A stretch of DNA of 64,000 nt, from contig CM040744.1 of assembly GCA_022829145.1 (NCBI GenBank), positions 11,559,218-11,623,217 of the forward strand, written 5' to 3'. This stretch comes from Albula goreensis. Lineage: Eukaryota; Chordata; Actinopteri; Albuliformes; Albulidae. This document shows, one piece after another, positions 11,804 through 25,176 of the stretch. Both the position numbers and the translations under genes were made by a program. Each line of letters opens with the position of its first letter. Position 1 is the stretch's first letter. The notes below the pieces were generated by a model, which was given only the letters and a program-made list of their open reading frames with translations, had not been told where the DNA came from and ran no database searches.

Positions 11804-14800
11804 CTTCTCCATCTGCCATTTGCAACCACACTGTACAACCTGCTTGTGTGCCAAAACTGGGTCCAGAGGAGAGAGACTGGAATACATAATGGAGAGGATA
11901 AGAAACCCCATCCCACAGGCATATAAAAACATGAATAAGCATTCTTCTATCAGATGTTTAAACAAACACAACAGGGCCAATGAACTCAGTGAACTGAATA
12001 TGCTCTATGACCTCTCTGAGAAAGACCATTTTCCAAATCCACAGGTCACCAGTCACTGTGACCACACACAATGATTTCCTCAGACAGTGACACATATTCA
12101 GATATGAATCTATTAAAACCAGCTGTTAAAATGCAATCAAAATGTATTTTGTTCATGAATGTATGCTCTGACTTTTTAAACTGAGTCACATCTGGAGTCC
12201 TTACTGATGCAGTATGACTGTTTCACTGAGGAATCTACTTCTCCCTCCCACACCCTTTCCTCGATCACGCAGTCAATACTCCGGGTCTCATATGCAAACT
12301 AAGCTTCTGATGAACTCAGTTACAAAAAAACACATAAGGAGTTTCACAAGGGAGAAAAAAATCAATTTTTGTTATTTGATATCCAAAGGATTTAAGAAAT
12401 GAATTTTGGATTCCATCTTAATGACCATGTTTATTGCTGGATTAACTCCATGTTAACTCATATTTAGCGTGTTTACCTCAGGGTTGACATTAGCCCTGAG
12501 CGTATATGTTCTCCAGTTCTTCAGGATGTACCTGGCTGTAAGCTTTCCCTGTGTTTGCTCTAGTATCTCACCAGCTTCCTGACAGGCAGTTGCTGCTATG
12601 TGGAGAATGTGCAGGTGCAATCAGTTTTGAAGCAATTACAGCATAGCAACTGTCGTTCGGTATTCACAAATATTCACCAAGGTGGTATATGCTGTCCTCA
12701 CAAGGCTAGCGATACAGCAAAAAGTGGCTGCCAAATTTCCATCAGTCCCCTGTGTCCTAGTCGTAAAAGTAACCCCACCTCATTTGCACAGTTTCGAACA
12801 GGATAGCGACACCATGTTTATATGCAAGAACATAAGTCATGGAATGCAGGACATTGTTATCAGACATTTGTTTTGTTAGCTAAAATACTCTCACTAAAAT
12901 GTCACATTTAGGACATTGTGCAACTGCATTGTCAAAGCACATTGAGTGGTGTATATCAGTTGAAAATGTTGAAATGAGTCAAGCAGGCCTTTAACACAAC
13001 AAATTGTCAGTGAATGTAAATTGGTGATGTTACAAGCCACATTAATTTTATTATGCAAATGAAACATTTCCATGAAAATCTAACGTAATTTAACTGTCAT
13101 TGGTCAGAAGGCATCTAGGTGATCCTTGATGAGTGAAAATAAAAATTATATCTCTTATGCCACGTTTTGAATGTATATGCACTGTACTCACAGAGGTCTG
13201 TTTTCAAGGTCCAAACCTACAGTGCAATGTTCAAATTGAATATTGCATTACCGGATTTATTGTATTGCTTAATTGTATGGTAACCATTAACACTGGGAAT
13301 TATCTCATAATTACCTAAATGTAAAGACATGAGGGTGCAAAGGTATTCGTAAGCTTGTTAGTTCCATGCCTGTTCTAAAATGAAATGCAACAATTTTACC
13401 TGGATTTGACACACTGATTAGCAGGGATTTTGAATTTGGTTGTTTTTTCAGTGAAAAATAAGACCCCTATCCTTACAACTAACTACAGGCCTCTTGACCA
13501 GACAGTAAATATTTTACATAACGGGGCAGATAGGGAAATGTTTACATTGTGACTATGAGATTGCTTGTGTTTGCCTTTTTTCAACATTAGCAATGGCCTG
13601 CAGGAACTGGTTGTAGTTGCTGAGACAAATGCAAACTTAGTGCAGCTGTTGACATGTGCAGGACACCTGTCTATATATCACTTGTCACTGTGTTCCTCTG
13701 AGCTGGATGAATAACATTTGTTTGGGTTGGTCATGACATGGGGACCATAAAGTGTTATATACCACATTTTAAAAACACAACAGTGATCCTAATAAAATGA
13801 CATGGGCAAGTAACTTCAGTGGAAATCCACATTCAAATATTGACTGCAATTCTGTAGCCACAGTCTGTTGAAAATGAAACATGACATGCCAGGAGAAAAA
13901 ATGAAAAACTTCAATGAAAATCGCAGTAGTTGGCTGCTAATTTAACACACCCAACACAAGCCTCAGAGGACAGGTGCTTCTCTTGGCTCTCTGCTATGCT
14001 ATGGAAGCAGTACTGTAATGCGTTCTTGATTTGTTATTGATGGAAAATTGCATCTCAAAAGGTTCATTAAGTTAGCCATGTCTAGCGGACAAATTACAGA
14101 GGATAGACCAGAACAGGCTGGCTTTAGAAACTCAGACATAGGTCTCAGAGAGCATGCTCATCTGGATACATTACTGATGTTGAGTTTTGCTCACACTTGC
14201 AAACAACCTATACGTCAAGCAAGCAGAAAAAACTGCAAGGTTTTTCACTTTGAAAGCTTAACCTTTTTTCTTGCAAACTGTATTGGACAATCTACAACTT
14301 GCAGGACAGCATATAGCAATAGTCAGAAACTCATTTTTCAGCACAGTGAGATTGGCCAGCTGGAATATGTAGGTCAGATGTGAAGAGTTGCTCTATTATA
14401 GGGTGAAGCCAGACCAAATAACTATTTGGCATAACGGCAGAGAAGCCAGGCACTTTTGGGCAAACTCAGAGCGATCCATCTTCTTGGTGGCTGCAGTTAA
14501 GCAATGGAAATTCTGGATGAAGCTGCAAACTCCTACTGGAACACTTGGCATTGCTTCAAAGTGTCCACATCACATGCTTTCTTACAGGACATTTATGGAA
14601 TTATATACATCTGTTGAAGACATTTCAGAAGGTCTTTGAGGGAGCCGTATGAAACCAAGGCTTTGGTAAAGCACCAAATAGAGCATGTTTATTTATTCCA
14701 ACAGTCCTCTGCCACAGAGAACTGACCATTGTGCTGATCATTGACAGTTATTACAAATTATGCAGTCATGGTCTTTGTAATTCTTCCTCAGCCTTATATT

Positions 14801-16189
14801 ATGCTTTTGGTTCAAGAAAAGAGCCAAAGTCACCCCCCTTTGATAGTGACATATAACTTTTAAACCAAGCCAGTTACAAATGTAATAATCATTCACCATG
14901 GGCACATTTTTACCTATAGCTGAGTATTACAGATGGCTAGTGCATTGGCTATATTTCCTCATTTGTATGCACTTCTATCAAAGGGGAGAGTATTTTGACT
15001 TTTTACTTCTGTTGACAAAATCAGGGGAAATCCTTTTAGAAATTACCTGCAAAATCCTCCCACAGCCAGTATGACCCAGATTTTGCAGCAGTTACAACTG
15101 TTCAAGGCCAATTGTGTTTGCCGGTGGTCCAAGGTCTCTTCAAGAGTGACATTGTTTTAGTCCAGAGGAGGACTGAAAAAGTTTTTTTGGCAGGAGATGT
15201 GTCCTGGTGGTTTCTGAAAAGACTATCCCTACCATAATACTTTTCAGCCTCTAATAAACAGAAGATCTGCAATTATTCCAAGTATGGGTTTATTCAGTAA
15301 ACATCACATCCAGAATTTAAAGGATGGGACATTGAGGCTAGACTGAGTTCTAAAGATTCTTGCTGAATAAATTAATCTTTTAATGCTTATTCCTCCTTTT
15401 CTCCTAAAAAGGAACGGCACAATGATGCTGACAAGCAGCACCCATTGCTAGAACTTCCAATGGCAATGCAGAAGACCACAGACATGCACACATTCCCTGT
15501 CAAAACACATGACAGCTGCTTCCTCTATTGACGCAAATGTCCAGAAGATGTTTTTGCGAAGACATGAGATCCAGAATTGCATTTGCAACTGCCATTTCAT
15601 TTCTAGCTTCAGCAGGCAGACTGTGGTTTTGCAGTCAAACCAATCAAACTTGGTTTGGTTGTTCTTAAAACTAAAACAAGCCTCAACGACGAGTCCATGG
15701 GGAAACCTTCAGACCTGACATGTGATGCACCTACTGTGGTCGCCTCCAAAACAGTATATGATGTAACATCATGTGAAAAGTTTAATACTTGGTTTAATTG
15801 CTCTTAAAATTAAACCTAAGCCTCAGATTGGCAAAAAAAAAGTCTTTAATTCTCTCAGGACTATGACGTCGGGGTAAGAGCAGGTCAAGCTTATCAAAGG
15901 TAAAGGATGTAGATAATATATCTGGGAATTAGTCAGCTGCAACAGCAGCCAGAAAACATACAAAAATAATTTCTGAAGCTGTCTGTGTTCTCCTAGGACT
16001 GGAAATGTGTGTAAACCAAAGGCTGTGGCTGTAGACGTGGTCCTGTTATGTTGCCCCTCACTCTTTGGGGTCTAAGGTTAGCTGCAGTGTTTGGAAGGGG
16101 AAAATACACAGCCATTGCACAACAGCCATGTACCAATAAGGGGGGATTCTAGGGTTGACATCAGACCCACCCATTGTATGTCTGATGGA

Positions 16190-16197
16190 TATATAAG
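16190..16197 (+). promoter_or_regulatory. TATA box of bhmt copy 1
   Basis: TATATAAG lies 97 bases upstream of the copy 1 start codon. A TATA box at this place predicts transcription starting near 16,220 and a 5' UTR of roughly 65 bases without an intron. No comparably clear TATA box was found before copies 2 and 3. Confidence 0.6.
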
Positions 16198-16286
16198 ATG
16201 GCTGCTGTGGTATACCCTCCATGCATTAAGTCTCAAAGGGGTTTGCTGCTGCAAAGTGCTCTGTGTTTCTTTTTCATCAGGGAGAA

Positions 16287-19200
16287 ATGGGACCAGTCAA
16301 AAAGGTAAATCAAATATTATTTTTCTCCATGGCATGATAGTTTTGATCTATTGAACTTCAACTTTCAAAAATAATAATATTTCTGATTTTAAATCAGAAA
16401 AAAATTGAACTGAATATTATCTATCGAGTACATTTCCGGAAACTCCATGTGCTTTACAAAGACGTGCAGAAATATTTAAAAATGTTAAAAGTGTGAAAAA
16501 AATGTTTTTTTTTCAGGGAATTCATATAATGGTACTCTCTGCTCTGTCCTGCAGTTATTTACACGTGATTTATATTATGTTGTCAATCATACATACATGC
16601 AGAAAATATATCTAATGTTATAAATAATTAGTGCTTCATTGCTAGGAGATGCAGTGGATGGATGGATAAATATTAGGATAAGCTTACATTGTGCAATTGA
16701 TTGTTAGAGCAGCTCAACAGGAAATTATGAAGTTTCTGTAAGGACCTTTTTCCCTTTATAAAAAAATATATGAAAAAAATAATGACAAATTTTGGAGTCT
16801 ATCTATGAGTGGATGCTGAATATGTGGGATGCTACATGTAAGAACATACATGCAGGATCCAATATAATTCATTTTGATTGAATCCCAGCTTTGAGCCAGT
16901 CTCTAACAGTCAGGTTTAGGCCACTACTCTGGTAATGACTGGCCACAGAGGTTGTCACAGTGCCCTCGGTCAGACCTAATGATAAAAACATCCCCTGTAT
17001 TGAGCCAGTTTACTGCTGATCAAAAGTATTTTCCAAACTCATTTTGAAAACAATTAGTATTCAAATGTATGTTGGATAAATCCCATGAATAATTCATACA
17101 GTATATATTCAATCTGTGTGAAAAAAACATGTGTAGATGGCATGCTGAATTCTTTTCTGAAGGGAATTCTTGAGCGCCTGAATGCAGGCGAGGTCGTCAT
17201 TGGAGACGGGGGCTTTGTGTTTGCTCTGGAGAAGAGGGGGTACGTCAAAGCAGGGCCCTGGACCCCTGAGGCCAACGTTACACACCCCGAAGCTGGTGAG
17301 ATAGTATTCACAACAAAAACAATAACACCAAGCATCCCATTTGCCCTTCACAAGATTTAAAGTGACATGTCTCTGTGGAGAATGTCCTGAAAATGAAGAG
17401 TGACACTGTGCTTTCGTTCCTTTGTTTTTTTGTCTGGTTGCCAGTTCGGCAGCTGCACAGGGAATTCCTCAGGGCAGGAGCCAATGTAATGCAAACATTT
17501 ACATTCTACGCCAGTGACGATAAACTTGAAAACAGAGGCAACGACCTGCAACTTACGGTGAGATAAGTTCCTTTTATGTAAAATGCAAAGCAATGCAGTA
17601 TTTACAATGTAGAAATGTCATTTCACAATCCACAATTTAGTAAATTCAATTCTACAAATTCAATGCTCCTATTTACTTTACCAAAACCTAGCAAAAAAAT
17701 ATTGAAAATTTAAATATTAAGGCATACTTTTTCAAACGATCTTCTCATCATCCTTAAATCTGGTTAGTAATCCAGTTTTTTTGTCCAATCCAGGGACGGC
17801 AAATTAACGAGGCTGCCTGTGACATCGCGAGGGAGGTGGCCAATGAGGGAGATGCCTTGGTGGCGGGCGGAGTCTCCCAGACACCTTCCTACCTCAGTTG
17901 TAAGAGCGAGAGTGAAGTGAAAGCCATCTTCAAGAAGCAACTGGACGTTTTTGTTCAGAAAGACGTGGACTTTCTGATTGCTGAGGTACAACCTTTTGCG
18001 AGAGATTTACCAATTCAGAGCCTACCAATTATGTGTACTTCAAGTTGTTGCAAGTTTCCTTTAGCTTGCATTGACAGTGTAAACAGTCTAATTAAATTAA
18101 ATAGTCTGACAGAAAGTCAGATTCCATTAACCATAAGCCCTGTGAGAGAGGTTGTTCATTGAGGATGCCCATCCATTTTGAGTGCACAATGTAACAACTG
18201 CTTTTGGCTCAAGGCCAACTGCATTAATGATTACACATTGACAATCTCAAAGCTGGGCACAAACAAAAGTATTCAAAAGGCATGCTTAAAGGGAAATCAG
18301 GGCCCAGATATATTTGAATGCATGTGAATTAAGGAAAAGAGCTTGTGTATTTATAAAGCTTCCTTTGACTTGCTTGTAATCTTTGAGAAGAGTTTAATTT
18401 CTCAATACCTATTATGCATAATGTATAATGAACTCAGTAAAAGAGTGAATTGCTTAACAAAGGAAGCCTTCATGACTTTGGACATTTTCCATGCCAGTAG
18501 TAAGCTTAAGTGTTTCTGAGGTAGACTTACACTTTGCCAAATTTACAATATCTCCGGACAGTACTTCCTACCTGCAACTGCACACATTTTAGCACATACT
18601 ACAGGCAGTCAGACAGATCATTTTCTTTAACTGTTACTCAGAAATGATATTGCCTCTGAGGTGTTCATTTGACTAAACGTTGCTGCTTTCCCTGACAGGA
18701 GTGTGAAAATCAGCTCCTGTTGCATGGTGTTTAACTGTGGCATGTGTGCTCTGCAGTACTTTGAGCATGTGGAGGAGGCAGAGTGGGCCGTCCAGGTTCT
18801 GCAGACCACGGGGAAGCCAGTAGCAGCCTGTCTGTGCATCGGCCCTGAGGGAGATCTGAATGGAGTCAGTCCTGGAGACTGTGCTGTGAGGCTGGTCAAG
18901 GCTGGTATGTTGGGCTCTTTTACGGGTGACTCGTCCTGTAAGGTGCTGCACTAGCATGTGGTTGAGCTTCACAGCCTGAAGCCGAATCCAGGTTATGCCT
19001 TTGATTGTATGTAGCATTGTATGAATATAGGGGGCTTTCAGTCAGCCAGTCATTCATTTTCCATTTTGTATCAATGACCCCCGCTGGCCAGTCAAGCACC
19101 CACGGTCTCCCTGCACAAGTTAAACATGAAGGTCCATCCTTCATCTTAATTTTGACACTTCATTAACTTGTGGACTGCAGAGAAGGAGCAACCAGCGTTG

Positions 19201-20819
19201 TACATATCCAAAGACAGATCATGCTCGTGTGCATCCTAAATTACTTGAGGAAGTAGAAGCAAGAAGAATGTGCACAAACACACATTGTTATTTGGTAACT
19301 CTAAAAATGAAGGCCTTCATTTATTTTACATAAGTATTCTTCCCTTACAGGTGCAGAGATTGTAGGGATCAACTGCCACTTTGACCCCATGACCTGTGTG
19401 AAGGCAGTGAAGCTCATGAAGGAGGGAGTGGAGCGCGCTGGACTGAAGGCCCACTACATGGTGCAGCCTTTGGCTTACCACACCCCTGACTGCAACTGCC
19501 AGGGCTTCATCGACCTGCCAGAGTTCCCTTTCGGTAACACTGACCATGATCGTTTGAGGGCCATTCCACTTTTGTAAGACTTATAGTTTCCTTAGCTGTG
19601 GTGTGTCTTTTTTCTGTTCATTTTCTGTCCACCCTGTCCTCCATACACTTTGAGTCTCGTGCCTCATCAAAACTCTATGATTCACCTCCATCAATTTTAT
19701 GAAGCAACCTGGAAAATGTACCTCTGGCACATATATGAAGGCATACCAGGAAAGGAAAATATTGAGATTAAGTCTCATTATAGTGAAATGCCCCTTGAAA
19801 AACAAATTTTCATTGCATCACTACCAGTAAATTGATGTTTTATGCTTTCAACAGCACTGGAACCCAGAATTCTGACCAGATGGGACATGCATAAATACGC
19901 TAGAGAGGCGTACAATACTGGCATTCGCTACATCGGCGGTTGCTGTGGGTTTGAGGCCTACCACATTCGAGCTTTGGCAGAGGAGCTGGCACCAGAGAGG
20001 GGCCTCATGCCCTCGGGCTCAGAGAAGCATGGCATGTGGGGTAGTGGGCTGGAGATGCACACCAAGCCCTGGGTCAGAGCCAGGTGAGATCCCACAATCC
20101 TCTGGGAGAGTTTGCACATCACTGGTAATACTAATAATGATAATAGGGGGATTTTAGTTTAGTGAGTTATATATGGCATAATTCCCATTCATATTAACCA
20201 CCTGCATAGTTATACCTTACTATGCATATTGTGGTCAATGTGGATGGTAATTGCATACATAATTACTCAACTGTATAATTGATCAGTAAATCGATTGATC
20301 AGTAAGTTAGTGGTATGGTCCTGGATGCAGGGTGTATATATGTACAGTACAAACCTGGCAAACCCAGTCCAGTTTAGTAATAAAAACCCTCTAATATTTT
20401 CCTTGCTTTATGTTTTGATTTTAAAATAATATAATCAATGCTTTAAAGAGCTAATATTCTTAATTTCACTGATCTGAAAGACTAACAAAACCACAGGTTA
20501 ACTGCTGCACCCTTGCAGTCAAGTAGATGATATTTTAAACAGTATGGAAGGCCGTTAACCACAGCTATAGCCAGGAGTGCCAAAGTAGACGTAACATAAT
20601 TTGAATCCCAACTGTTTTTCTTACCTAAGATCCCGTCGGGAATACTGGGAGAAGCTCCAGCCAGCCTCCGGACGACCCTCCTGCGCCTCCTTGTCTGTGC
20701 CTGATGGCTGGGGAGTGACCAAGGGCCACGCTGACCTTATCCAGCACAAAGAGGCCACCAGTGTCCATGAAATCCAGCAGCTGCTGGAGATTCAGAAGAA
20801 AGCCAAGGTCAGCACCTGA
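16287..20819 (+). CDS. bhmt: betaine-homocysteine S-methyltransferase, copy 1 (complete, 8 exons, 401 aa)
   Basis: Cytosolic zinc enzyme that moves a methyl group from betaine to homocysteine, giving dimethylglycine and methionine. Coding exons: 16287-16304, 17163-17295, 17445-17557, 17794-17985, 18757-18904, 19351-19533, 19855-20083 and 20630-20819. All introns are GT-AG and phases agree throughout. Exon 1 encodes only MGPVKK; the start is set by this short exon joining in frame to [10 protein letters not shown]. Visible active-site positions (human numbers from memory): GDGG with Asp26 (here 21), Trp44 (39) in KAGPWTPEA, Tyr77 (72) in TFTFYAS, Glu159-Tyr160 (152-153) at the exon 4/5 junction, and zinc ligands Cys217 (210) in GINCHFDP and Cys299-Cys300 (292-293) in GGCCGF. 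The long C-terminal tail ([12 protein letters not shown]...) is present as in mammalian BHMT (406 aa). This copy looks fully functional and is the best candidate for the ancestral bhmt. Its exon 7 also served as source of the orphan fragment at 22,059. Confidence 0.95.
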
Positions 20820-21119
20820 GCTAAAGGGCAAGCACATCCAGCAATGACAAGGAATGAGATCAGCAGGAAATTGCAAAGTCCTAATTTTGCTGTGGTGCTG
20901 ATGGGAACTGAAGTCCATATTTAGGAGATGGTTATGTTCTGTTCTGACTTGATATGCACTTCATTTCCCATCATCCCATCCATGAAACATCAGATGATGC
21001 TGTCTGTTGATCATCCATCTCTCTGGAGAGACACCACCTTTTCTCTGTTCATTTCAGGTATAGATATTGATCACTTTCAAATGCTGTTATTCTTTTCTGT
21101 GTACTGCATCAGACTACAT

Positions 21120-21125
21120 AATAAA
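21120..21125 (+). promoter_or_regulatory. polyadenylation signal of bhmt copy 1
   Basis: AATAAA, about 300 bases after the copy 1 stop codon. It is followed by T/G-rich DNA, consistent with a cleavage region. Confidence 0.5.
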
Positions 21126-22058
21126 TGTTAATGTGTTACACTAGAGGTTTGGTTCTCAGTTTGTCTTCCTTTATGTTTGGTATTTTCAAGCTGTCGTTGT
21201 CAGAATGCATTTTATTGTATTGAGAAAAATGGTGCCTTTACAGAATACAGCTGGAGGTAACTTCAGAGAGCAGCCTTCACATCTCTTTAGCATAAATCAA
21301 TGTTCCAATAATGATTTTAATGAAAACAACCTTGTGTTACCTTTAAAGTTAACTTTAGTTCTGAATTACAAAGCATAAAGGGAATATGGAACAACTTACA
21401 GCTACTTTCCAAGGTAAATGAAATAACTGCAGGAACTTCTTACATTTGTGTATTTTTGTTGAATTTAAACATTCATCTCAAGTGTATTAGCATCAATTCT
21501 TTGTAATTCATCGGAACAAATAACCACAATTCAAGAATCAATACAGTCTTTGAAAAATCTATAATATATGCTAGTGATTCTCAATATAAATTTTAAACGT
21601 GTTGCTTCAGATCTCCAAAGTATTTGCCTCATGTAAGATGATGGAAGTCATGAAAACAGGAAAAAGATACAGTAATGCTTCCATTCTTCCCTGATGGGAA
21701 AGTATGGTCTGTTCCCTGAAGTTCCTAGATTGTAGGGTCACCTATTATTTTTACCTGTTTAAAGGCAAAATACATGCAAGAGAATTAAGAGATAGGAGTC
21801 CTAAATAAACCAGAACAAGATCTGGCCTGATGCAAAGGGTGAACAGAAAATGGTTCTACCTCATTCAGAAAGAAGTATGGAAACTATAGCTAACTGAACT
21901 AAGGTCTTACCAAAGTGCAATGCCCTTAAAGGGTACTATGTTGAGGCACATTTCACAGTGTCCACATCAGAGCACTCCTGTTTAACCTTCCCTGTGGACC
22001 CTTATATTAAAGGGCCTGGGGTTCACTGTCTCTAATTGCACTTGTCTCATTTTTATAG

Positions 22059-22290
22059 TGTAAGAACCCAGAATTCTGACCAGATGGGACACATATAAAT
22101 CTGTCAGGGAGGCATACATTGTAGACATTCATGACATTGGTGGTTTCTGCGGGTTCAGGGCCCACCACATCTGTGCTCTGGCAGAGGAGCTGGCACCCGA
22201 GTGTGGCATTTGCCAGCCGCTTCCGAGAAAATGACAACTGGGGCCACGGCACTGGAGATGCACACCAAGCCCTGCGTCAGAGCACAAGAC
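22059..22290 (+). pseudogene. orphan duplicate of bhmt exon 7
   Basis: Clear copy of copy 1 exon 7 (EPRILTRWD... then AEELAPE), including an AG just before it and a piece of the following intron. No other bhmt exons were found near it. It is dead: the zinc motif GGCCGFE has become GGFCGFR, removing the first of the paired ligand cysteines, and the frame reaches TGA after LPRK. The 3' end is altered where the GT donor should be. Identity is highest to copy 1, for example the shared ATTCTGACCAGATGGGACA, so it probably came from copy 1 by partial tandem duplication, or is the last remnant of a lost copy. Confidence 0.85.
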
Positions 22291-25176
22291 GTGATCCCAG
22301 AATCCTCCGTGGTCATACACTGGGTGTTACTGCCACTGTTACAATTGTTTAATTAATTTCGACAACAAGTAAAACTTAAAGATATGGGTCACAGAACTGG
22401 ATATTAAAATAGCCTTTTGAGGCATCTTCCCACATTAATTGTCCAAGCCAATCAGAGTGCATGGATGATGTGCAGCAAAGCATTTACTACCATTTAAATC
22501 ATGCACCTAGTGTTTGAACGCTTGACAATTGGTTGGTCATCAAACATGGTGTGCAAAAATGAGGACTGGAGGATGATTTTTTTTAACAAGATGTTAGAAA
22601 TAATAACAAACTTTACTACATGTGTTTACAAGGATATTCTCAGTCAAAATGTGGTGTAAGGCTTTTTTAAGACTGTAAAAGCTAATATTGACTGACTCCT
22701 TTGAAATGAATTGTAATTAACGTTCCATCTGTTTGCTGAATATTCATCCACTCAGAACATTTGCATTTGAATAGCTTATCTGAAACATAAGAAAGTGGTC
22801 AGTTTTCCTGGAGCAGACACAGCCAATTCCAATGAAAAGACATTACATTATGTTAAAACCTGTTCTGTTCACAGACTTTCCTAGTTATTTTCGCATTATG
22901 TGTTTTCTGCTCAGTTTTCATTATGTTAACATACTTTGAAGCTCTTACATATGATGCCATCTAGTGGCTGCGCTGTAGTTATGAGACTCTAGCTCCCCCT
23001 AGTGTTGGAACTAAAGGCCATCTGTCAACATGGGCTACACTGCAGTATTTGAATGGCCTTTCACTTTCTGTGGGCGAATCCTTAACTACACCTCTGAACA
23101 TGTTCTACTTTAAATTTAATTCTGTAGTGCTGTACTGTACTGCTGTACTATTGAATACATTTGTCACATGTAATCTGTTTCTGATCTGCTTAAATTGGCA
23201 GTAGTATACTTTTGAAATGGTATTCTAGAAATGACAGCACTAAAAATATGTGCTCATAAGCCACATTATATATCTAGTGGTTGTATCAGTAGTAGTACTG
23301 TTTCATCAGTGCAGATGTAATTCTTTCACAGAAGAAATTCCATTTGTATGGTATGCTAATCACCGAATGTTGATACTTTTACACTGCTTCCACCTTGACC
23401 TTTGAAGATTAAATCCCATTTTGAGCCTATCAGTAAACCATTTACTGAGATTCTAATTATGGAAAATATCTGATATACTCTCTCACTCCTGTAACTTATC
23501 GCTTTTTAGCTATACAAATACAGAAAGTATTATATTATATTGGTATTAAAGAATATTTATGTTATACATAGCAGACAGTATAAAGCAGCTGGAGTGAACA
23601 AAATGGAGCCTTTTGTGATCCTTAGTTGACACTCTAGCTGATATGATGTGAAAATCATGACATCCTGACAGAAACTAATATATGTGGTCATATTATCTCT
23701 TGATGGGTGAGAAGAAAACATTTATGAATCAAAACTTGTAGTTTGAACTTTACCGATGCCTAGAGTTGGAATGGATCCCAAAGAAAGATGTGGAAAACCT
23801 AAAAATAAAAGTCAAACATTTACACTGTTCATGCAATTATATCCTATATCAATGGTTAACATTGTCCTGCATAATGAAAAAGAGCATGCTCTAATTTGGG
23901 GAGAGTAAGCTCTGTCTTGCAGATGTAAAGGATTAACATATGCTTCTTATTGTATATTTTTATTCCTGCTATTGTAAAACATGTTACGTAAATGTTTGCT
24001 GCTGGTATGGACCAGGTCCAAGGTCTCACACCTCCTATCATGGCTTTATTGCTGCTCATATAGCAAGATTATGACCATGTGGTTCAGTGCCACAAAGGTG
24101 CTGTGTGCTTTTTTTTCCATGCTCAGTTCTATGTTCAAATTTAGCCTGCATGTTACAGTTGGTAACCTGAACTTCTGCGCCCACCAACAGCAAATGCCAA
24201 GCAGTACAAAAAACATTCCAGGATGTCACATGTCAATTTGAACAGGCTGAGCAGAGTGAGGCCCTCAGGTAAAATGTTGACATGAAACCCATGTCTGGAA
24301 TTGAGTGTTTTTCCCAGCATAGTTTCAAAATAAAAGCACATTAGAAGAAAACCTTACTATGTATTTAAGTATTCCAATACATTATGCGTTACTGTTTCAC
24401 TGGGTGAGGAATCAATGGCTCAAACATTTACTCTAGACATATAATGCCACAAAATATTCAATGAAATGTTAATACAAATGCTAAAAACAATATACTGTAC
24501 AGTATTATGTCTTTATTGAACAGATAATCGTGTGACAGTGTTTAAAAACATGAAATGTTATGAATGACCGCAATATACTTTATCTAGACTCTAAACAAAA
24601 GCTCGGAATTTCCCTGAAGGAGGGTCCTTTCAGTGTTGGAAAAACGAAGGGTTCGGTGAAAGATCGAATGGCAATAATCCAGAATATTCCCGAAAAAGAA
24701 CATTTGAAATTCCCGCGCGCAGAGTATGCTAGAATACTGTAGTCTGTATAATTTACTGGGTTTTAGAAGTTCTTGGGTAGAATTACGTCTTTTTTCTATA
24801 AATGTACAGAGGTCCTGGAACCATATACTCGCGGACAAGGCGGGCCGACTATAACCACTTTAACTGATCAAGATACGGTTGTAACCAATAGCAGCGCTCG
24901 CAGCTGGGCATGGAAAGCTTCTGCTTTCAAACACATTATGTAACTCACAGGCACCTGAGTGCAAATTGGCCGTGTTCTGATTTTACCTTGTAAACTGTTA
25001 ATAATAAACCCGTTGCTGGTCTGCTTTTGTACACTGTTTTTGAGAAAGCCATATTATAGGATAACTGATTAGAAAAAGGCAACCTCGTGGGCTTAACTTC
25101 TTTGCTTCCAGCCTTTTCACAAAGGTGTAAGCAGTTCAGCAGAATTTTCCAGGAACTCTTGGTGTCTCTATGACAA
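22291..25176. other. intergenic DNA between the exon 7 fragment and copy 2
   Basis: No exon recognised. Upstream of copy 2 there is a CCAAT motif near 24888 (AACCAATAGC) within a CpG-containing patch (about 24830-24910) that could be part of its promoter. No clear TATA box was seen. Confidence 0.5.

Larger units (their letters stand above)
11354..16189. other. intergenic DNA upstream of bhmt copy 1
   Basis: No exon was recognised on either strand apart from short chance frames. A CA/CG-interrupted dinucleotide stretch is present at about 11773-11803. In other vertebrates dmgdh often lies on this side of bhmt, but no dimethylglycine dehydrogenase exon was identified here. Confidence 0.55.

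Noticed and set aside
14048..14639. Two consecutive plus-strand open frames of 111 and 83 codons
   Set aside because: No recognisable domain, splice pattern or codon bias; separated by a stop. Probably chance.
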